Translations under genes and position numbers: made by a program
Notes under the pieces: generated by a model
The model's database searches: none
The model's input: only the letters and a program-made list of their open reading frames with translations
Told to the model about the DNA's origin: nothing
Source of the DNA: Bacillus sp. (in: firmicutes)
GTDB taxonomy: Bacteria > Bacillota > Bacilli > Bacillales > Salisediminibacteriaceae
Length of the DNA stretch: 54,513 nucleotides
NCBI GenBank assembly: GCA_021208645.1
Contig: JAJOJL010000131.1
Coordinates: 1-54,513 of the forward strand
Reading direction: 5' to 3'
Shown here: one piece after another, positions 27,910 to 37,653 of the stretch
How positions within the stretch are numbered: the first letter of the stretch is position 1
Layout: every line of letters starts with the position of its first letter

Positions 27910-27945
27910 GGAAAAAAAGACGATTCTAAGGTCTGAAGCAGGTAG

Positions 27946-28101
27946 GTTCGTTAAAATAGGCCAGGAAATTAGAATTGTTATTTAACGAAAGAGTGGTTTG
28001 CGTTAAAATAGCCGGCAAAAGTCAGTTTGTATTTAAACGGAAGCAGCATTTGCGTTAAAGTATCAATGTAAATTTGTTTGCAATTAAACGAATACATCAT
28101 T
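27946..28101. repeat. Degenerate tandem repeat, about 52-bp period
   Basis: Three diverged units share GCGTTAAA(A/G)TA, then a variable stretch, then GT(T/A)TTTAAACG or CAATTAAACG and a purine-rich tail. TTTGCGTTAAA occurs in two units. A related single unit lies at 40278-40331. The remaining sequence to 28365 contains the hemZ promoter region; I see no other feature. Confidence 0.6.
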
Positions 28102-28365
28102 TTCCATTGTGATTCCTCAGGTATCTTTTCGCTTCATTAATTAATTCCCTTCCTTTTTTACTGACCCTACCTGTTTAACTCAAAGACTCCTTAAAAAGCA
28201 TGAATACATGGCAACCTCATTCCCTTTCATCACTAATTCAAGTAAGATGACCAATACCCTCTCTTGACAAAAGACAAGGTAAGGAAAGCTAGTTGTTGAC
28301 TATGGGCACACTAGATGGATACACTGTAGTAGGAAAATGCGAACCTTAGAAAGGAACGACCTAAC

Positions 28366-29868
28366 ATGCAATCTATTCATCTTTTTGGAATTGAAGAATC
28401 CTACAAACGTTCATGCGAACGAATTATTGAACTATTTTATGAAGAGATAGCCATCGATTTTTCACAAAATGAAGATAATATTCGCGGCATAGCCGTTAAA
28501 ATAAAGGTATTGGAAGAACAGAATCAGTTTCAGGTGATAGGGGAGCTTTATAATGAAGGGCGAAAAATAAATGAGAAACAAATCCTTCTATCGCAGGCCG
28601 ACAATCCAAACCAAAAGAAGCTCATTAAACAAGGAACAAGCTATGTTCTCCTAAAACTATTGGAAGAGTACACGGGCATAGAACAGCCATGGGGGTTCCT
28701 GACTGGAGTTAGGCCCACGAAGTTATATCATATGATGCGTCGTGAAGGTAAATCCAAACAGGAAATCAACCACATTCTCCAAGAAAAGTACTTGCTCCAA
28801 CCTTCAAAAATTCAATTGCTCGAGGAAATTGTAGACAGACAGCTTCAGGTAGTACCAGACCTTGATCGAATTGCTGAAGAAGTGAGTATTTATATTGGTA
28901 TCCCTTTTTGTCCGACCATGTGCGCCTATTGCACGTTTCCGGCCTACCCCATTAATGGACGGAACGGGTCTGTGGAAGAATTTCTAACTGGGCTCCATTA
29001 TGAAATGGAAAAAACGGGAGAGTGGCTGAAGGAAAACAACAGGAAAATCACGACCATTTATTACGGTGGGGGAACACCGACGAGTATAACAGCAGAGCAA
29101 ATGGATGCCCTGTATGAGCATATGTATAGAGTTTTTCCAGACGTAGAAAATGTCAGGGAATTGACGGTGGAAGCGGGCCGTCCCGACACCATTGAGCCAG
29201 ATAAGGTGGAGGTGCTGAAGAAGTGGAAGGTGGACAGGATAAGTGTGAATCCACAATCTTTCACGGATGATACGTTAAAAGCTATCGGCAGAAGACATTC
29301 CGTGGAAGAGACCATAACCAAGTACCATTTGGCCCATAAAATGGGGTTAACGAACATCAATATGGATTTAATTATTGGACTTCCAGGGGAAGGGGTAGAA
29401 GAATTCGCTCATACGCTTGAAGTGACGAAGGAACTCCAGCCAGCATCCTTAACGGTACATACCCTGTCCTACAAACGCGCCTCCCAAATGACTAGATATA
29501 AGGAACGTTATAAAGTAGCAGGTCGGGATGAAATTCACGAAATGATGGAGATGGCACGTATTTGGATGGGGGAGGAGGGCTATGTCCCATACTACCTTTA
29601 CCGGCAAAAAAATATTTTAGGCAATCTTGAAAACGTGGGCTATGCAAAGCCAGAGCAAGAAAGCCTCTACAATATTATGATCATGGAGGAAGTCCAGACG
29701 ATCATTGGCCTTGGCTGTGGAGCATCGAGCAAGTGGGTAGATCCAGTAACAGGGAAAATAGACAGGTTCCCTAACCCAAAGGAACCGCAAGCGTATATCA
29801 AGGCCTATAAGGATTATACAAACAAAAAGCTAGTAAAACTTTCAGAAATGTTTTCTAAAGAGAGGTAG
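28366..29868 (+). CDS. hemZ: HemZ, coproporphyrinogen III dehydrogenase-like radical SAM protein
   Basis: A 500-residue radical SAM protein. The cluster motif is GIPFCPTMCAYCTF (CxxxCxxC, about residues 182-190), with the SAM-binding YYGGGTPTS and the HemN-like middle and C-terminal regions (DLIIGLPGE, EESLYNIMIMEEVQTIIGLGCGASS). The first about 170 residues are the extra N-terminal domain typical of HemZ. Known as an anaerobic-type oxidative decarboxylase of coproporphyrinogen, though some HemN-like proteins have other substrates. AAAGGAACGACCTAAC precedes the start. Confidence 0.93.
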   Translation: MQSIHLFGIEESYKRSCERIIELFYEEIAIDFSQNEDNIRGIAVKIKVLEEQNQFQVIGELYNEGRKINEKQILLSQADNPNQKKLIKQGTSYVLLKLLEEYTGIEQPWGFLTGVRPTKLYHMMRREGKSKQEINHILQEKYLLQPSKIQLLEEIVDRQLQVVPDLDRIAEEVSIYIGIPFCPTMCAYCTFPAYPINGRNGSVEEFLTGLHYEMEKTGEWLKENNRKITTIYYGGGTPTSITAEQMDALYEHMYRVFPDVENVRELTVEAGRPDTIEPDKVEVLKKWKVDRISVNPQSFTDDTLKAIGRRHSVEETITKYHLAHKMGLTNINMDLIIGLPGEGVEEFAHTLEVTKELQPASLTVHTLSYKRASQMTRYKERYKVAGRDEIHEMMEMARIWMGEEGYVPYYLYRQKNILGNLENVGYAKPEQESLYNIMIMEEVQTIIGLGCGASSKWVDPVTGKIDRFPNPKEPQAYIKAYKDYTNKKLVKLSEMFSKER

Positions 29869-29874
29869 AGATGT

Positions 29875-30303
29875 ATGGAAGAGAAACAATTACGGGAAAG
29901 ATTTGAAGCAGCATTAGCCGTTCGGGACAGCGGAACGGGAAGATTATTTATGGACGAGATCATGGATATGGATATTGATTACAATGAGGAAGAGGAAACC
30001 GTTACGGTGACGGTGCCCGTAACAGATATTTTATTTAACCCAATTGGCTTTATTCATGGAGGAATCATGACGTATATTGCCGATACGGCCATGGGGCATT
30101 TGTGTGCTGCTTTTGCAGACAATCCTTCCGTATCTCTAGAGTTGAAAACACAGTTTTTTAACACTACTAGAGAAGGGAATGTCGTGGCAACGGCACACTT
30201 CTTAAAAAAAGGAAAGAACATCCAATTTGCAGAATGTGATCTCAAGACGGAAAAAGGCAAGCCATTAGGTAAAGTGACAGCGACGTTTTATTCTTTAACT
30301 TAA
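29875..30303 (+). CDS. PaaI-type hotdog thioesterase
   Basis: A 142-residue hotdog-fold protein of the PaaI/YbgC type. The conserved active-site stretch FNPIGFIHGGIMTYIADTAMG (about residues 52-72) carries the HGG motif, and SLELKTQFFNTTREG matches the second family block. It begins 6 bases after hemZ, so the two are co-transcribed. It probably hydrolyses a short or aromatic acyl-CoA. Confidence 0.88.
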   Translation: MEEKQLRERFEAALAVRDSGTGRLFMDEIMDMDIDYNEEEETVTVTVPVTDILFNPIGFIHGGIMTYIADTAMGHLCAAFADNPSVSLELKTQFFNTTREGNVVATAHFLKKGKNIQFAECDLKTEKGKPLGKVTATFYSLT

Positions 30304-30311
30304 TTGGGTAC

Positions 30312-30345
30312 AGCGAGTGGAGGCAGTGCCGAAGCTCGCTTTTTT
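30312..30345 (+). terminator. Intrinsic terminator after hemZ-thioesterase
   Basis: AGCGAG (30312-30317) pairs with CTCGCT (30335-30340) and is followed by TTTTTT. Confidence 0.65.
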
Positions 30346-30504
30346 AGTACCATTAATGTATATCCGCTACAGTATAGGAGCGCGGTTTAAGGCCCCTCCT
30401 CGTCACCACGCATTAACAGAGCCATTCCACAACAAAAACACGAACGTTCATTCTATTTTATGGTATACTTGTACTAATTACATAAATTTGGAAGGGTGAG
30501 GGTA

Positions 30505-31749
30505 ATGATTCGGTTTATTCATTGTGCTGATGCCCATTTAGGGCGTGCTATCGCTGCCCATGGTGACATGAACAGCCAATTCGTGGAAAAAATGAGGCAG
30601 GCTGCTTACATTTCCTTTGAAAACATCATTGATAAGGCCCTAGAGGAGGAAGTGGATTTTGTTTTAATAAGCGGGGATGTGTATGACCATGAGAAGCGGT
30701 CCATTAAGGGAGAATGGTTTATAAAGAAACAAGGGGAGCGTCTTCAAGCAAAACAAATTCCTCTCTTTATTATCCATGGAAACCATGACCCGTTAGGAAA
30801 CAGGTCCACAAACAACACTAACCTGAGTGACAACAACATTCACATATTTTCCAGCACCGTTGATGCCATCCCTGTCGAGACAAAATCAGGAGAACGAGTT
30901 TATATTTATGGCTTTAGTTACCCGAAAAAAGCATTCTATGAAAATCCAGTTCATATGTACCAGCGAAAGGAAGACGAGGATGCATTTCATATTGCCATGC
31001 TCCATGGTCAGGAGAAAATGCAGGAGGATCATGACCCATATGCTCCCTTTTCCGTCAAAGAGCTGCAGGAAAAAGGTTTTGATTACTGGGCATTGGGCCA
31101 CATCCATAAACGGCAAATTTTATCCTACCATCCTCCTGTTGTTTATCCAGGAAATGTACAAGGGTCTACTCGAAAAGAATTGGGGGAGAAGGGCGCCTAC
31201 GTGGTTACCATATCGAAGGCTAATACAGAATTGGATTTTTTTGCGACGGCACCAATTCAATGGGAAAGGGTGGAGGTTTCGATTCAGGAACTAGACTCCT
31301 ATGACAACCTTTTAGAGCAAATCGAGGAAGTACTTACATCCTTTAAAACAACACCTAAAATGTTTTTAATTGACCTTTACATACATGGGTCAGGGATTTT
31401 GCATGATGACTTAAGTGATAACGTAAAGCAACAGGAATTACTATCCCTTCTCCGGGAGGAATGGTTCGATAGCTACGATATATGGGTTGACCGCATTTCC
31501 TTTAATACTGCACCTGCCATTGACCGGGAGGTATTAAAGGAACAGGACCATCTTCTCGGCGATGTTGTGAGGACGGCTGACCAATTAAAGGAAACTCTAT
31601 CCCTTGATGAAGTAATAAATCCGTTGTATCAGCATTCTACATTGGGAAATCACTTACAGACACTTTCAGATGAGGAGCTCTTGGAAATTATAGAAGAGGC
31701 AGAGGTATCACTACTGACACCGCTTTTAAAAGAGGTGGGGAAAAGATGA
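30505..31749 (+). CDS. yhaO: YhaO, SbcD-like metallophosphoesterase nuclease
   Basis: A 414-residue protein with the calcineurin-like motifs DAHLG, GDVYD, GNHDP, MLHGQ and GHIHKRQ in order, followed by a capping C-terminal region. This is the Mre11/SbcD architecture for DNA end processing. The ATG at 30505 follows GGAAGGGTGAGG. Its stop overlaps the ATG of yhaN (ATGA), so the nuclease and its ATPase partner are translationally coupled. Confidence 0.93.
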   Translation: MIRFIHCADAHLGRAIAAHGDMNSQFVEKMRQAAYISFENIIDKALEEEVDFVLISGDVYDHEKRSIKGEWFIKKQGERLQAKQIPLFIIHGNHDPLGNRSTNNTNLSDNNIHIFSSTVDAIPVETKSGERVYIYGFSYPKKAFYENPVHMYQRKEDEDAFHIAMLHGQEKMQEDHDPYAPFSVKELQEKGFDYWALGHIHKRQILSYHPPVVYPGNVQGSTRKELGEKGAYVVTISKANTELDFFATAPIQWERVEVSIQELDSYDNLLEQIEEVLTSFKTTPKMFLIDLYIHGSGILHDDLSDNVKQQELLSLLREEWFDSYDIWVDRISFNTAPAIDREVLKEQDHLLGDVVRTADQLKETLSLDEVINPLYQHSTLGNHLQTLSDEELLEIIEEAEVSLLTPLLKEVGKR

Positions 31750-34700
31750 ATTTAGTAAAGGTTCACATATATGGGTTTGGCAAATGGAAAGACACGAGTT
31801 GGGATCTCACTGAAACTGGAATTAACCTATTCAAAGGGGAAAATGAATCTGGGAAGTCTACTTTTATGGCTTTTATCAAAGCGGTTTTATTTGGATTTCC
31901 AAGAAAAGGGGAGAACCAGTACATCCCTATTGATTCCGATGCCTATGGAGGTTGGTTAAAGCTTCGTACGAAAAGATTTGGTGATGTGACTGTTGAACGA
32001 ACGAAAGGAAGAAAAGCCTCTGGGGAGGTTACCGTTCATTTTGAAGATGGGTCAAAAGGTGGGGAGGCAGAACTGGAAAAGCTTTTGGATGGTCTCGATT
32101 TAGCAGCCTTTCAAGGTATCTTTCACTTTGATTTAGATGGATTAAATGGGATTAGTAGTATGAGTCCAGAGGAATTAAATCAATTTTTGTTTGATACGGG
32201 CTTAGGAGGAGGTCAATCCATCAGTCAAATTGAAAAAAGAATTACGGCAGACATGGAAAACTATTTTAAGCCCCGTGGAAAAATTACTGAAATTAATCAA
32301 CTTGGTAAAAGAATTGAAGAGAAAAATCGTGACGTACGCCGCTGGGAAGAAAGAATGGCTCAATACGATACCCTTCAATCCAAGGTAACAAAGCTTCAAG
32401 ATCAGCTATCACAGAATAAACAAGATCAAACCAATCTTCGTGAAAAAATAAAAGCTGCAGAAAAACATGAGATGATTCAGCCGATGGCAAATACGTGGCG
32501 GGAAAAACAACTACTGTTAGAGGAAGAGGAAACCGTAACGGAATTTCCCGAGAAGGGACTGGAGCGGCTGGAAGGTTTTTTAGAAAAAAAGATGGCCAAA
32601 CAGTCTCAATTGAGGGATGAACGACTGAAATTAAAGGTATTGGAAGAGGAACTAGCTACGATCAAAGCCCCTTCTAAACTACTGATGATGAAAATTCAAG
32701 ATAGTATTCAAGAATATGAAGTATACAAGCATCGTCAATTGGAGGAACAGCAGTTAAAGCTGGAAGGAAATCAACTTCAGGCAAAACTAAAAACCCTAGA
32801 GAAGGATTGGGAGGAAACGGCAGCTGTATCCTTTCATGAGATAACGCCAGATCCTATCATCGGCTCCCGATTAAGAGAATTGAAAGAACAGTATACCCGG
32901 CTAAACCAGGATGCTCATAATCTATCTATTGAACATAGCCGGACAGCTAATAAACGAGAAAAAACAGAGTCTGAATTAGCTGAACTAAAAAAGGAACAGA
33001 TGACGGACACAGAATTACTAGCTATGGAAAAACAATTATCCAACGTAAAGAATCGAGAGCAGTTGATTAGTGAAAAAAACACGATTAAGGGGCAATTAAC
33101 TTTATTGGATAAGGAATCACAAAATACATCCCAACGTCATCAACAAGGGAAATTTTTATATTTTCTCTTGGCCGGTGTCTTTATAGCTGCCGCTTTGTTA
33201 ACATGGCCAGAGACGGCTCTTACAGTATTGTTTGGAGTAATGGCGATAGTCTTTGTTGGTCTAGCCATGAAAAATCTAGTTGCGAAAAAGGCTTCAGAAA
33301 CTGGAAATTTAGATAAAGAGAAGAAAGAGTTGAACACAAGACTCCAAAAAATAGACAAGGAACTGGAAGATTACCAAAATGTTGATGAAAACAAATTGAG
33401 GTATGTTGTTGACAAGGAGAAGGAGAAAAAACATTTCGTAAAGGATCTTATTAGACAGGTGCACTCTCTTCAAGAGAGAATCGGTCATTTACAAGAAGAA
33501 ATGGAAAAGGTAGCATCCCTTATAGACAAGGTGTTGCAGGACTTACGGAAATGGTGCGTAGACTATCACCTCCCGTACAAAGAAGATTTTCTGTTTTATG
33601 AAGAGGTGCTTGTAGCCTACGACCGTTGGAAAACTCTCTTCGAACAACTACAGCAACTAGAAGAAAAACAATCGGAAATACGAAATTTCCAAGAACCATT
33701 TGAAAAAACTGTTTATCAGCTATCCAAAGAAATTGACGAATCTGTTCATCAGGAAAAAACTATCAGTCAGCAAATAGACTGTCTAAAGGTGTTTGTAAAT
33801 GAAGGGCAGTCTCTAGTTAAAAAGCAAGAATCATTACAGGCGAAGCAATCCATGAAGAAGGAAGGGATTGCTACGATCGAGCAGGAATTAAATCAAATTG
33901 CATCAGAACTATCGAATCTACTCCATCTTGGGGAAGTTGCATCGGAAGAAGAATTTAGACGGAAAGGCCGATTGTTTGAAAGACAGGAAAAACTAAGGGG
34001 GGAAAGACTGCAAACCTGGACACAAATGAAATTAATTATGAAGGATGAAGAGGAACTAAAGCTTGTCATTCATCAACTATTAAATGATGAGTACAATCCA
34101 GTAGAACAGTTGGCAGAATGGAATGAACAATGTAAGCAGCTGGAAGTGTTAGCTGAGGAGTGTAGGACGGAACTGGCTGCTTGCAGGCAGGAATTAACCT
34201 TTTTAATGGAGGATGGGTCCTACGAGGAGCTTTTGCAGGAATTGACACAAATGAAAGAGGAATTAAATACGTTGGCAAAACGTTGGGCGGTCCTAGCTGT
34301 AAGCAAGCATATTATTCAAGAGATTAAGCGGGTCTATGAACAGGAGAAACAGCCAGCAGTCATTCAGGAAGGGGAAAAGCTTTTTCGCCTTATGACAAAC
34401 GGAGAGTATACGAGGTTATTTGCCCCATTAGGTGAAGAAAGGTTTGTGCTTGAAAGAAAGGATGGGCTAAGGTTCGACCCTGGTGAAGTAAGCAGGGGGA
34501 CGTGTGAGCTACTTTATCTGGCAATCCGCTTTGCATTAGCTGGAAAGTTTTCGAAAGAAGAGAATTTTCCTCTTATTATGGACGAAACATTTGTGAATAT
34601 TGACCGTAAAAGGAGGCAGCGAATCGTAGAAATGCTCCATACCATCGCCAAGGATAGGCAGATTTTAATATTCTCTTGTCATCATCATATATGTGAGGAA

Positions 34701-34754
34701 GTAAAAGGGACGATTATTCGTCTATCTCCGGAAACAACGCCTTTCTCCCTTTAA
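31746..34754 (+). CDS. yhaN: YhaN, SbcC/Rad50-like ATPase with a membrane segment
   Basis: A 1002-residue ABC-type ATPase. Walker A is GENESGKST (about residues 32-40), long coiled-coil arms follow, and the C-terminal half-site has EVSRGTCELLYLAIRFAL (signature) and FPLIMDETFVNID (Walker B). Unlike SbcC, the hinge region (about residues 467-505) holds a hydrophobic hairpin, FLYFLLAGVFIAAALL...VLFGVMAIVFVGLAM. It could anchor the arms in the membrane. It is coupled to yhaO by a 4-base overlap. Confidence 0.92.
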   Translation: MNLVKVHIYGFGKWKDTSWDLTETGINLFKGENESGKSTFMAFIKAVLFGFPRKGENQYIPIDSDAYGGWLKLRTKRFGDVTVERTKGRKASGEVTVHFEDGSKGGEAELEKLLDGLDLAAFQGIFHFDLDGLNGISSMSPEELNQFLFDTGLGGGQSISQIEKRITADMENYFKPRGKITEINQLGKRIEEKNRDVRRWEERMAQYDTLQSKVTKLQDQLSQNKQDQTNLREKIKAAEKHEMIQPMANTWREKQLLLEEEETVTEFPEKGLERLEGFLEKKMAKQSQLRDERLKLKVLEEELATIKAPSKLLMMKIQDSIQEYEVYKHRQLEEQQLKLEGNQLQAKLKTLEKDWEETAAVSFHEITPDPIIGSRLRELKEQYTRLNQDAHNLSIEHSRTANKREKTESELAELKKEQMTDTELLAMEKQLSNVKNREQLISEKNTIKGQLTLLDKESQNTSQRHQQGKFLYFLLAGVFIAAALLTWPETALTVLFGVMAIVFVGLAMKNLVAKKASETGNLDKEKKELNTRLQKIDKELEDYQNVDENKLRYVVDKEKEKKHFVKDLIRQVHSLQERIGHLQEEMEKVASLIDKVLQDLRKWCVDYHLPYKEDFLFYEEVLVAYDRWKTLFEQLQQLEEKQSEIRNFQEPFEKTVYQLSKEIDESVHQEKTISQQIDCLKVFVNEGQSLVKKQESLQAKQSMKKEGIATIEQELNQIASELSNLLHLGEVASEEEFRRKGRLFERQEKLRGERLQTWTQMKLIMKDEEELKLVIHQLLNDEYNPVEQLAEWNEQCKQLEVLAEECRTELAACRQELTFLMEDGSYEELLQELTQMKEELNTLAKRWAVLAVSKHIIQEIKRVYEQEKQPAVIQEGEKLFRLMTNGEYTRLFAPLGEERFVLERKDGLRFDPGEVSRGTCELLYLAIRFALAGKFSKEENFPLIMDETFVNIDRKRRQRIVEMLHTIAKDRQILIFSCHHHICEEVKGTIIRLSPETTPFSL

Positions 34755-34808
34755 TCCTGAAAAAGGATTTGGTAAAATGGAGAATAGTGATGATGATGGA
34801 GGTAATGC

Positions 34809-35360
34809 GTGTTGGAACAGGACCAGAATTGGGTGAAATATGAGAATATAAAAGATCATTTTATCCATAGTATTGCGAAAAATATGACGTTGTATGGAAT
34901 TACCCCTTCCATTGGTCGATTATACGGTGCCCTTTATTTTTCCAATAAGCCAATGACATTAGATGATATGGGTAAAGAGTTGGCCATGAGCAAGACAAGC
35001 ATGAGCACTGGTGTAAGAACGTTAACGGAGATGAAAATGGTTGAGCCTGTATTTCGAAGAGGGGTTCGAAAAGATTTATATGAAACCGAGAAAGATTGGT
35101 ATAAATCATTTACAGCTTTATTCTCTAAGCAATGGAAATCGGCTACGGAAACAAATATTGAAGAGGCTGAGGAAGCTTTAATTGAGCTAGGGAAAATATA
35201 CGCAGAAACAACGGATGAGGAATTAAAGGAACGCATTCAACTTGATATCTCCCGATTAAACTATGCACAAGAGTATTATGAGTGGTTGCTTAGGTTTGTA
35301 GAAGCCGTTGAGACAGGTGCCATTTATGAACTTGTCCCTAAAACAGCCAAAAAGGAATAA
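34809..35360 (+). CDS. GbsR-family (MarR-like) transcriptional regulator
   Basis: A 183-residue winged-helix protein of the GbsR/OpcR family: YGITPSIGRLYGALYFSNKPMTLDDMGKELAMSKTSMSTGVRTL is the typical DNA-binding half, followed by a helical dimerisation tail. Family members sense choline and repress glycine-betaine synthesis or uptake. The start is GTG (34809) behind GATGGAGG. No gbsA, gbsB or opu gene is present here, so its targets are elsewhere. Confidence 0.88.
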   Translation: MLEQDQNWVKYENIKDHFIHSIAKNMTLYGITPSIGRLYGALYFSNKPMTLDDMGKELAMSKTSMSTGVRTLTEMKMVEPVFRRGVRKDLYETEKDWYKSFTALFSKQWKSATETNIEEAEEALIELGKIYAETTDEELKERIQLDISRLNYAQEYYEWLLRFVEAVETGAIYELVPKTAKKE

Positions 35361-35368
35361 TAGGAGAG

Positions 35369-35411
35369 AAAATGTGTCTTTGGTTAATGCATCCATCGAC
35401 ACATTTTTTTT
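35369..35411 (+). terminator. Intrinsic terminator after the GbsR-family gene
   Basis: AAAATGTGTC (35369-35378) pairs with GACACATTTT (35398-35407), and the strand continues in T. Confidence 0.88.
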
Positions 35412-35543
35412 CACCATATTAATAATGCAAAAAATACTTTTCAGATTTGACACATAAGATTCATTCCTTTTCTAGTGTATTTATATTAAAATAGGCTCAA
35501 ATAGTAAAAATGTCAAAAAACCTCGGATAAAGGGTGAGAAAAT

Positions 35544-36212
35544 ATGAATTTTCAAGTGAACTTAGTAGAAGACGAGCAAAATTTAGGAGAAGTAATTAAA
35601 GCATATATGGAAAAGGAAGGTTGGAAGGTAAAGCATTTTACCAACGGAAAAGAAGCTTACGACAACATTGAAAATCCACCACATTTATGGGTCCTTGATA
35701 TCATGCTTCCTGGGATGGACGGTTATCAACTATTAAAAGCAATTAAACGCCACGAAGACACGCCCGTTATTTTTATTTCCGCAAGGGACAAAGATTTAGA
35801 CAGAGTGTTAGGTCTCGAACTGGGCAGTGACGATTACCTGGCAAAGCCTTTCTTACCAGAAGAATTAGTTATACGTGCGAAAAAACTTTTACAAAGGGTG
35901 TATCCTCAAGATGAGCAGGAAGCAGAAAAAATTGAACTAAATGGCTATACGATCGACCTTCATGGGCGAACGGTTTTTGATGGAAATAACTTAGTTGATT
36001 TAACAACGAAAGAAATGGACTTAATCATTCTGCTTACATCTAACCTAGGAAATGCACTGTCGAGGGAGGATATTATTGAGTACGTGTGGGGAGACGACTA
36101 TTATGGCTCTGAGCGGGCAGTAGATGATGTGGTACGCCGTGTTAGGAAGAAGCTGCCGAGGATTCATGTGGAAACATTATATGGATATGGATACAGGGTT
36201 CTATCTTCATGA
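35544..36212 (+). CDS. cssR: OmpR-family response regulator, CssR-like
   Basis: A 222-residue regulator: receiver domain with phosphoacceptor D52 in VLDIMLPGMDG, ISARD and DDYLAKPF (conserved lysine), then a winged-helix DNA-binding domain ending VETLYGYGYRV. Wording throughout resembles Bacillus CssR (PHLWVLDIMLPG..GY, ISARDKDLDRVLGLELGSDDY). CssR answers secretion and heat stress by inducing HtrA-type proteases. It overlaps the kinase gene by 4 bases. Confidence 0.85.
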   Translation: MNFQVNLVEDEQNLGEVIKAYMEKEGWKVKHFTNGKEAYDNIENPPHLWVLDIMLPGMDGYQLLKAIKRHEDTPVIFISARDKDLDRVLGLELGSDDYLAKPFLPEELVIRAKKLLQRVYPQDEQEAEKIELNGYTIDLHGRTVFDGNNLVDLTTKEMDLIILLTSNLGNALSREDIIEYVWGDDYYGSERAVDDVVRRVRKKLPRIHVETLYGYGYRVLSS

Positions 36213-37581
36213 TTAAACTGAATTTAACACAACGAATTTGGTTTTCGTTTATCTCGATTATTTTAATGGTCGGTTTACTGATTGGCATTATTTATCCAAT
36301 TTCTTTGAAGAGTACGTTAACGGACGAGACGTATCGCATTATTGAGCAGGAACAGGAACGGTTTGCCAATCCATCTAGAGACAGGTTGCTGCCACCTCAA
36401 TCAGAGATTGATTTTATTGAGAGACGGGAAGCTGAAAGGTCTGTTGGTCATCTCTTCTTAATGAATCAATTTGGGAGATTAGAGGGAGATCCTGTACCAA
36501 ATGACGTTTTACGTGAAATGAGTGATAAGGCCTATAATCAAATGACCCGTAGGGGTAGGTACGAGCTTACTTATAACGAGGCTACGTTGTTTTATGTCGT
36601 CTTTAAAGTCTATACAACTGGCGGTGAAGCTTATCATATATCGTGGATGTGGGATACGTACCGTGACCAATGGTAAACCGCTTATGGGGAAGATTATCTT
36701 ATATTATGGTGTTGGCTGGTTTATTAAGTTTAATCCCCGCTTTCTGGTTAAAACATTACTTAAAGCAACCTTTAATTAGTCTAGGGAATCATTTTGAACA
36801 GATTTCCAAACGTAATTGGAAAGTGCCTTTTTATTGGGAAGGGGATAATGACTTTGAGAAACTGTCTGATCAATTTGAGAAGATGAGACAGAATCTTATG
36901 CGTTATGACCGTGCCCAAAAAACCTTTATTCAGCACGCTTCCCATGAGCTGAAGACACCAATTATGGTTGTGAAAAGCTATGCTCAGGCCGTAAAAGACG
37001 GCATCCTGCCAAAGGAAAATATAGAAAGTACCATGGATGTTATTATTCAAGAGTCCAATCGGATGGAAAAAAGAGTAAAAGACATGCTTTACTATACAAA
37101 GTTAGACGCCATGAAAGAGTCACCATTGGAAATGGAGGTATTCCCATTTGGTTCCATCGCCTATGGTATAGAACAACGCTTCCGTCTCCACCGTGAAGAA
37201 GTAAAAATTACCGTAAAAGGTGATAATGTTAAGCTTCGTGGGGATAAGGAACTGTTGCGGGTTCTGTTGGAAAACTTAGTGGAAAATGCCCTTCGATATG
37301 CGGTCGATTCTATCGAGTTAATTGCTGAGGAAGAGGAAGATAATATTTCCATAAGTGTCGTCAATAATGGGGAGAACATCCCGGAAAAAGAGTTGGATCA
37401 TATTTTTACCCCTTTCCGAAAAGGGAACAAAGGACAATTTGGGTTAGGCTTGGCGATTGTTAAGCGTATTTGTGAAATCCATGGTGGATTTCCACTTATT
37501 TTTAATGAATCGGAAGGTGTCCGATTTACAATTGTTCTCCCAAAGCTTGATAGAGCATCGGAAGACGAAGGGAGCAATTAG
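36209..37581 (+). CDS. cssS: Sensor histidine kinase, CssS-like (one frameshift)
   Basis: A two-helix membrane kinase: first helix about residues 12-30, an extracytoplasmic loop of about 130 residues (LTDETYRIIEQEQERF...), second helix LSYIMVLAGLLSLIPAFWL, HAMP, HisKA with the phosphorylated His in ASHELKTPIMVVKSYAQAVKDG, then HATPase boxes ENLVENALRYA and FGLGLAIVKRI. As read it is broken after WDTYRDQ at about 36669-36672; one extra A restores WDTYRDQMVNRLWGRL and a 457-residue protein. Loop and membrane segments resemble CssS, a sensor of misfolded secreted protein. prsA lies a few kilobases downstream. Confidence 0.84.
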
Positions 37582-37653
37582 TTTTTTCAAGGAAAAACCT
37601 CACCTGTGCTATACTAGAATAAGAGAATAGAGAATGATGTCGTTGGAGGGAAG

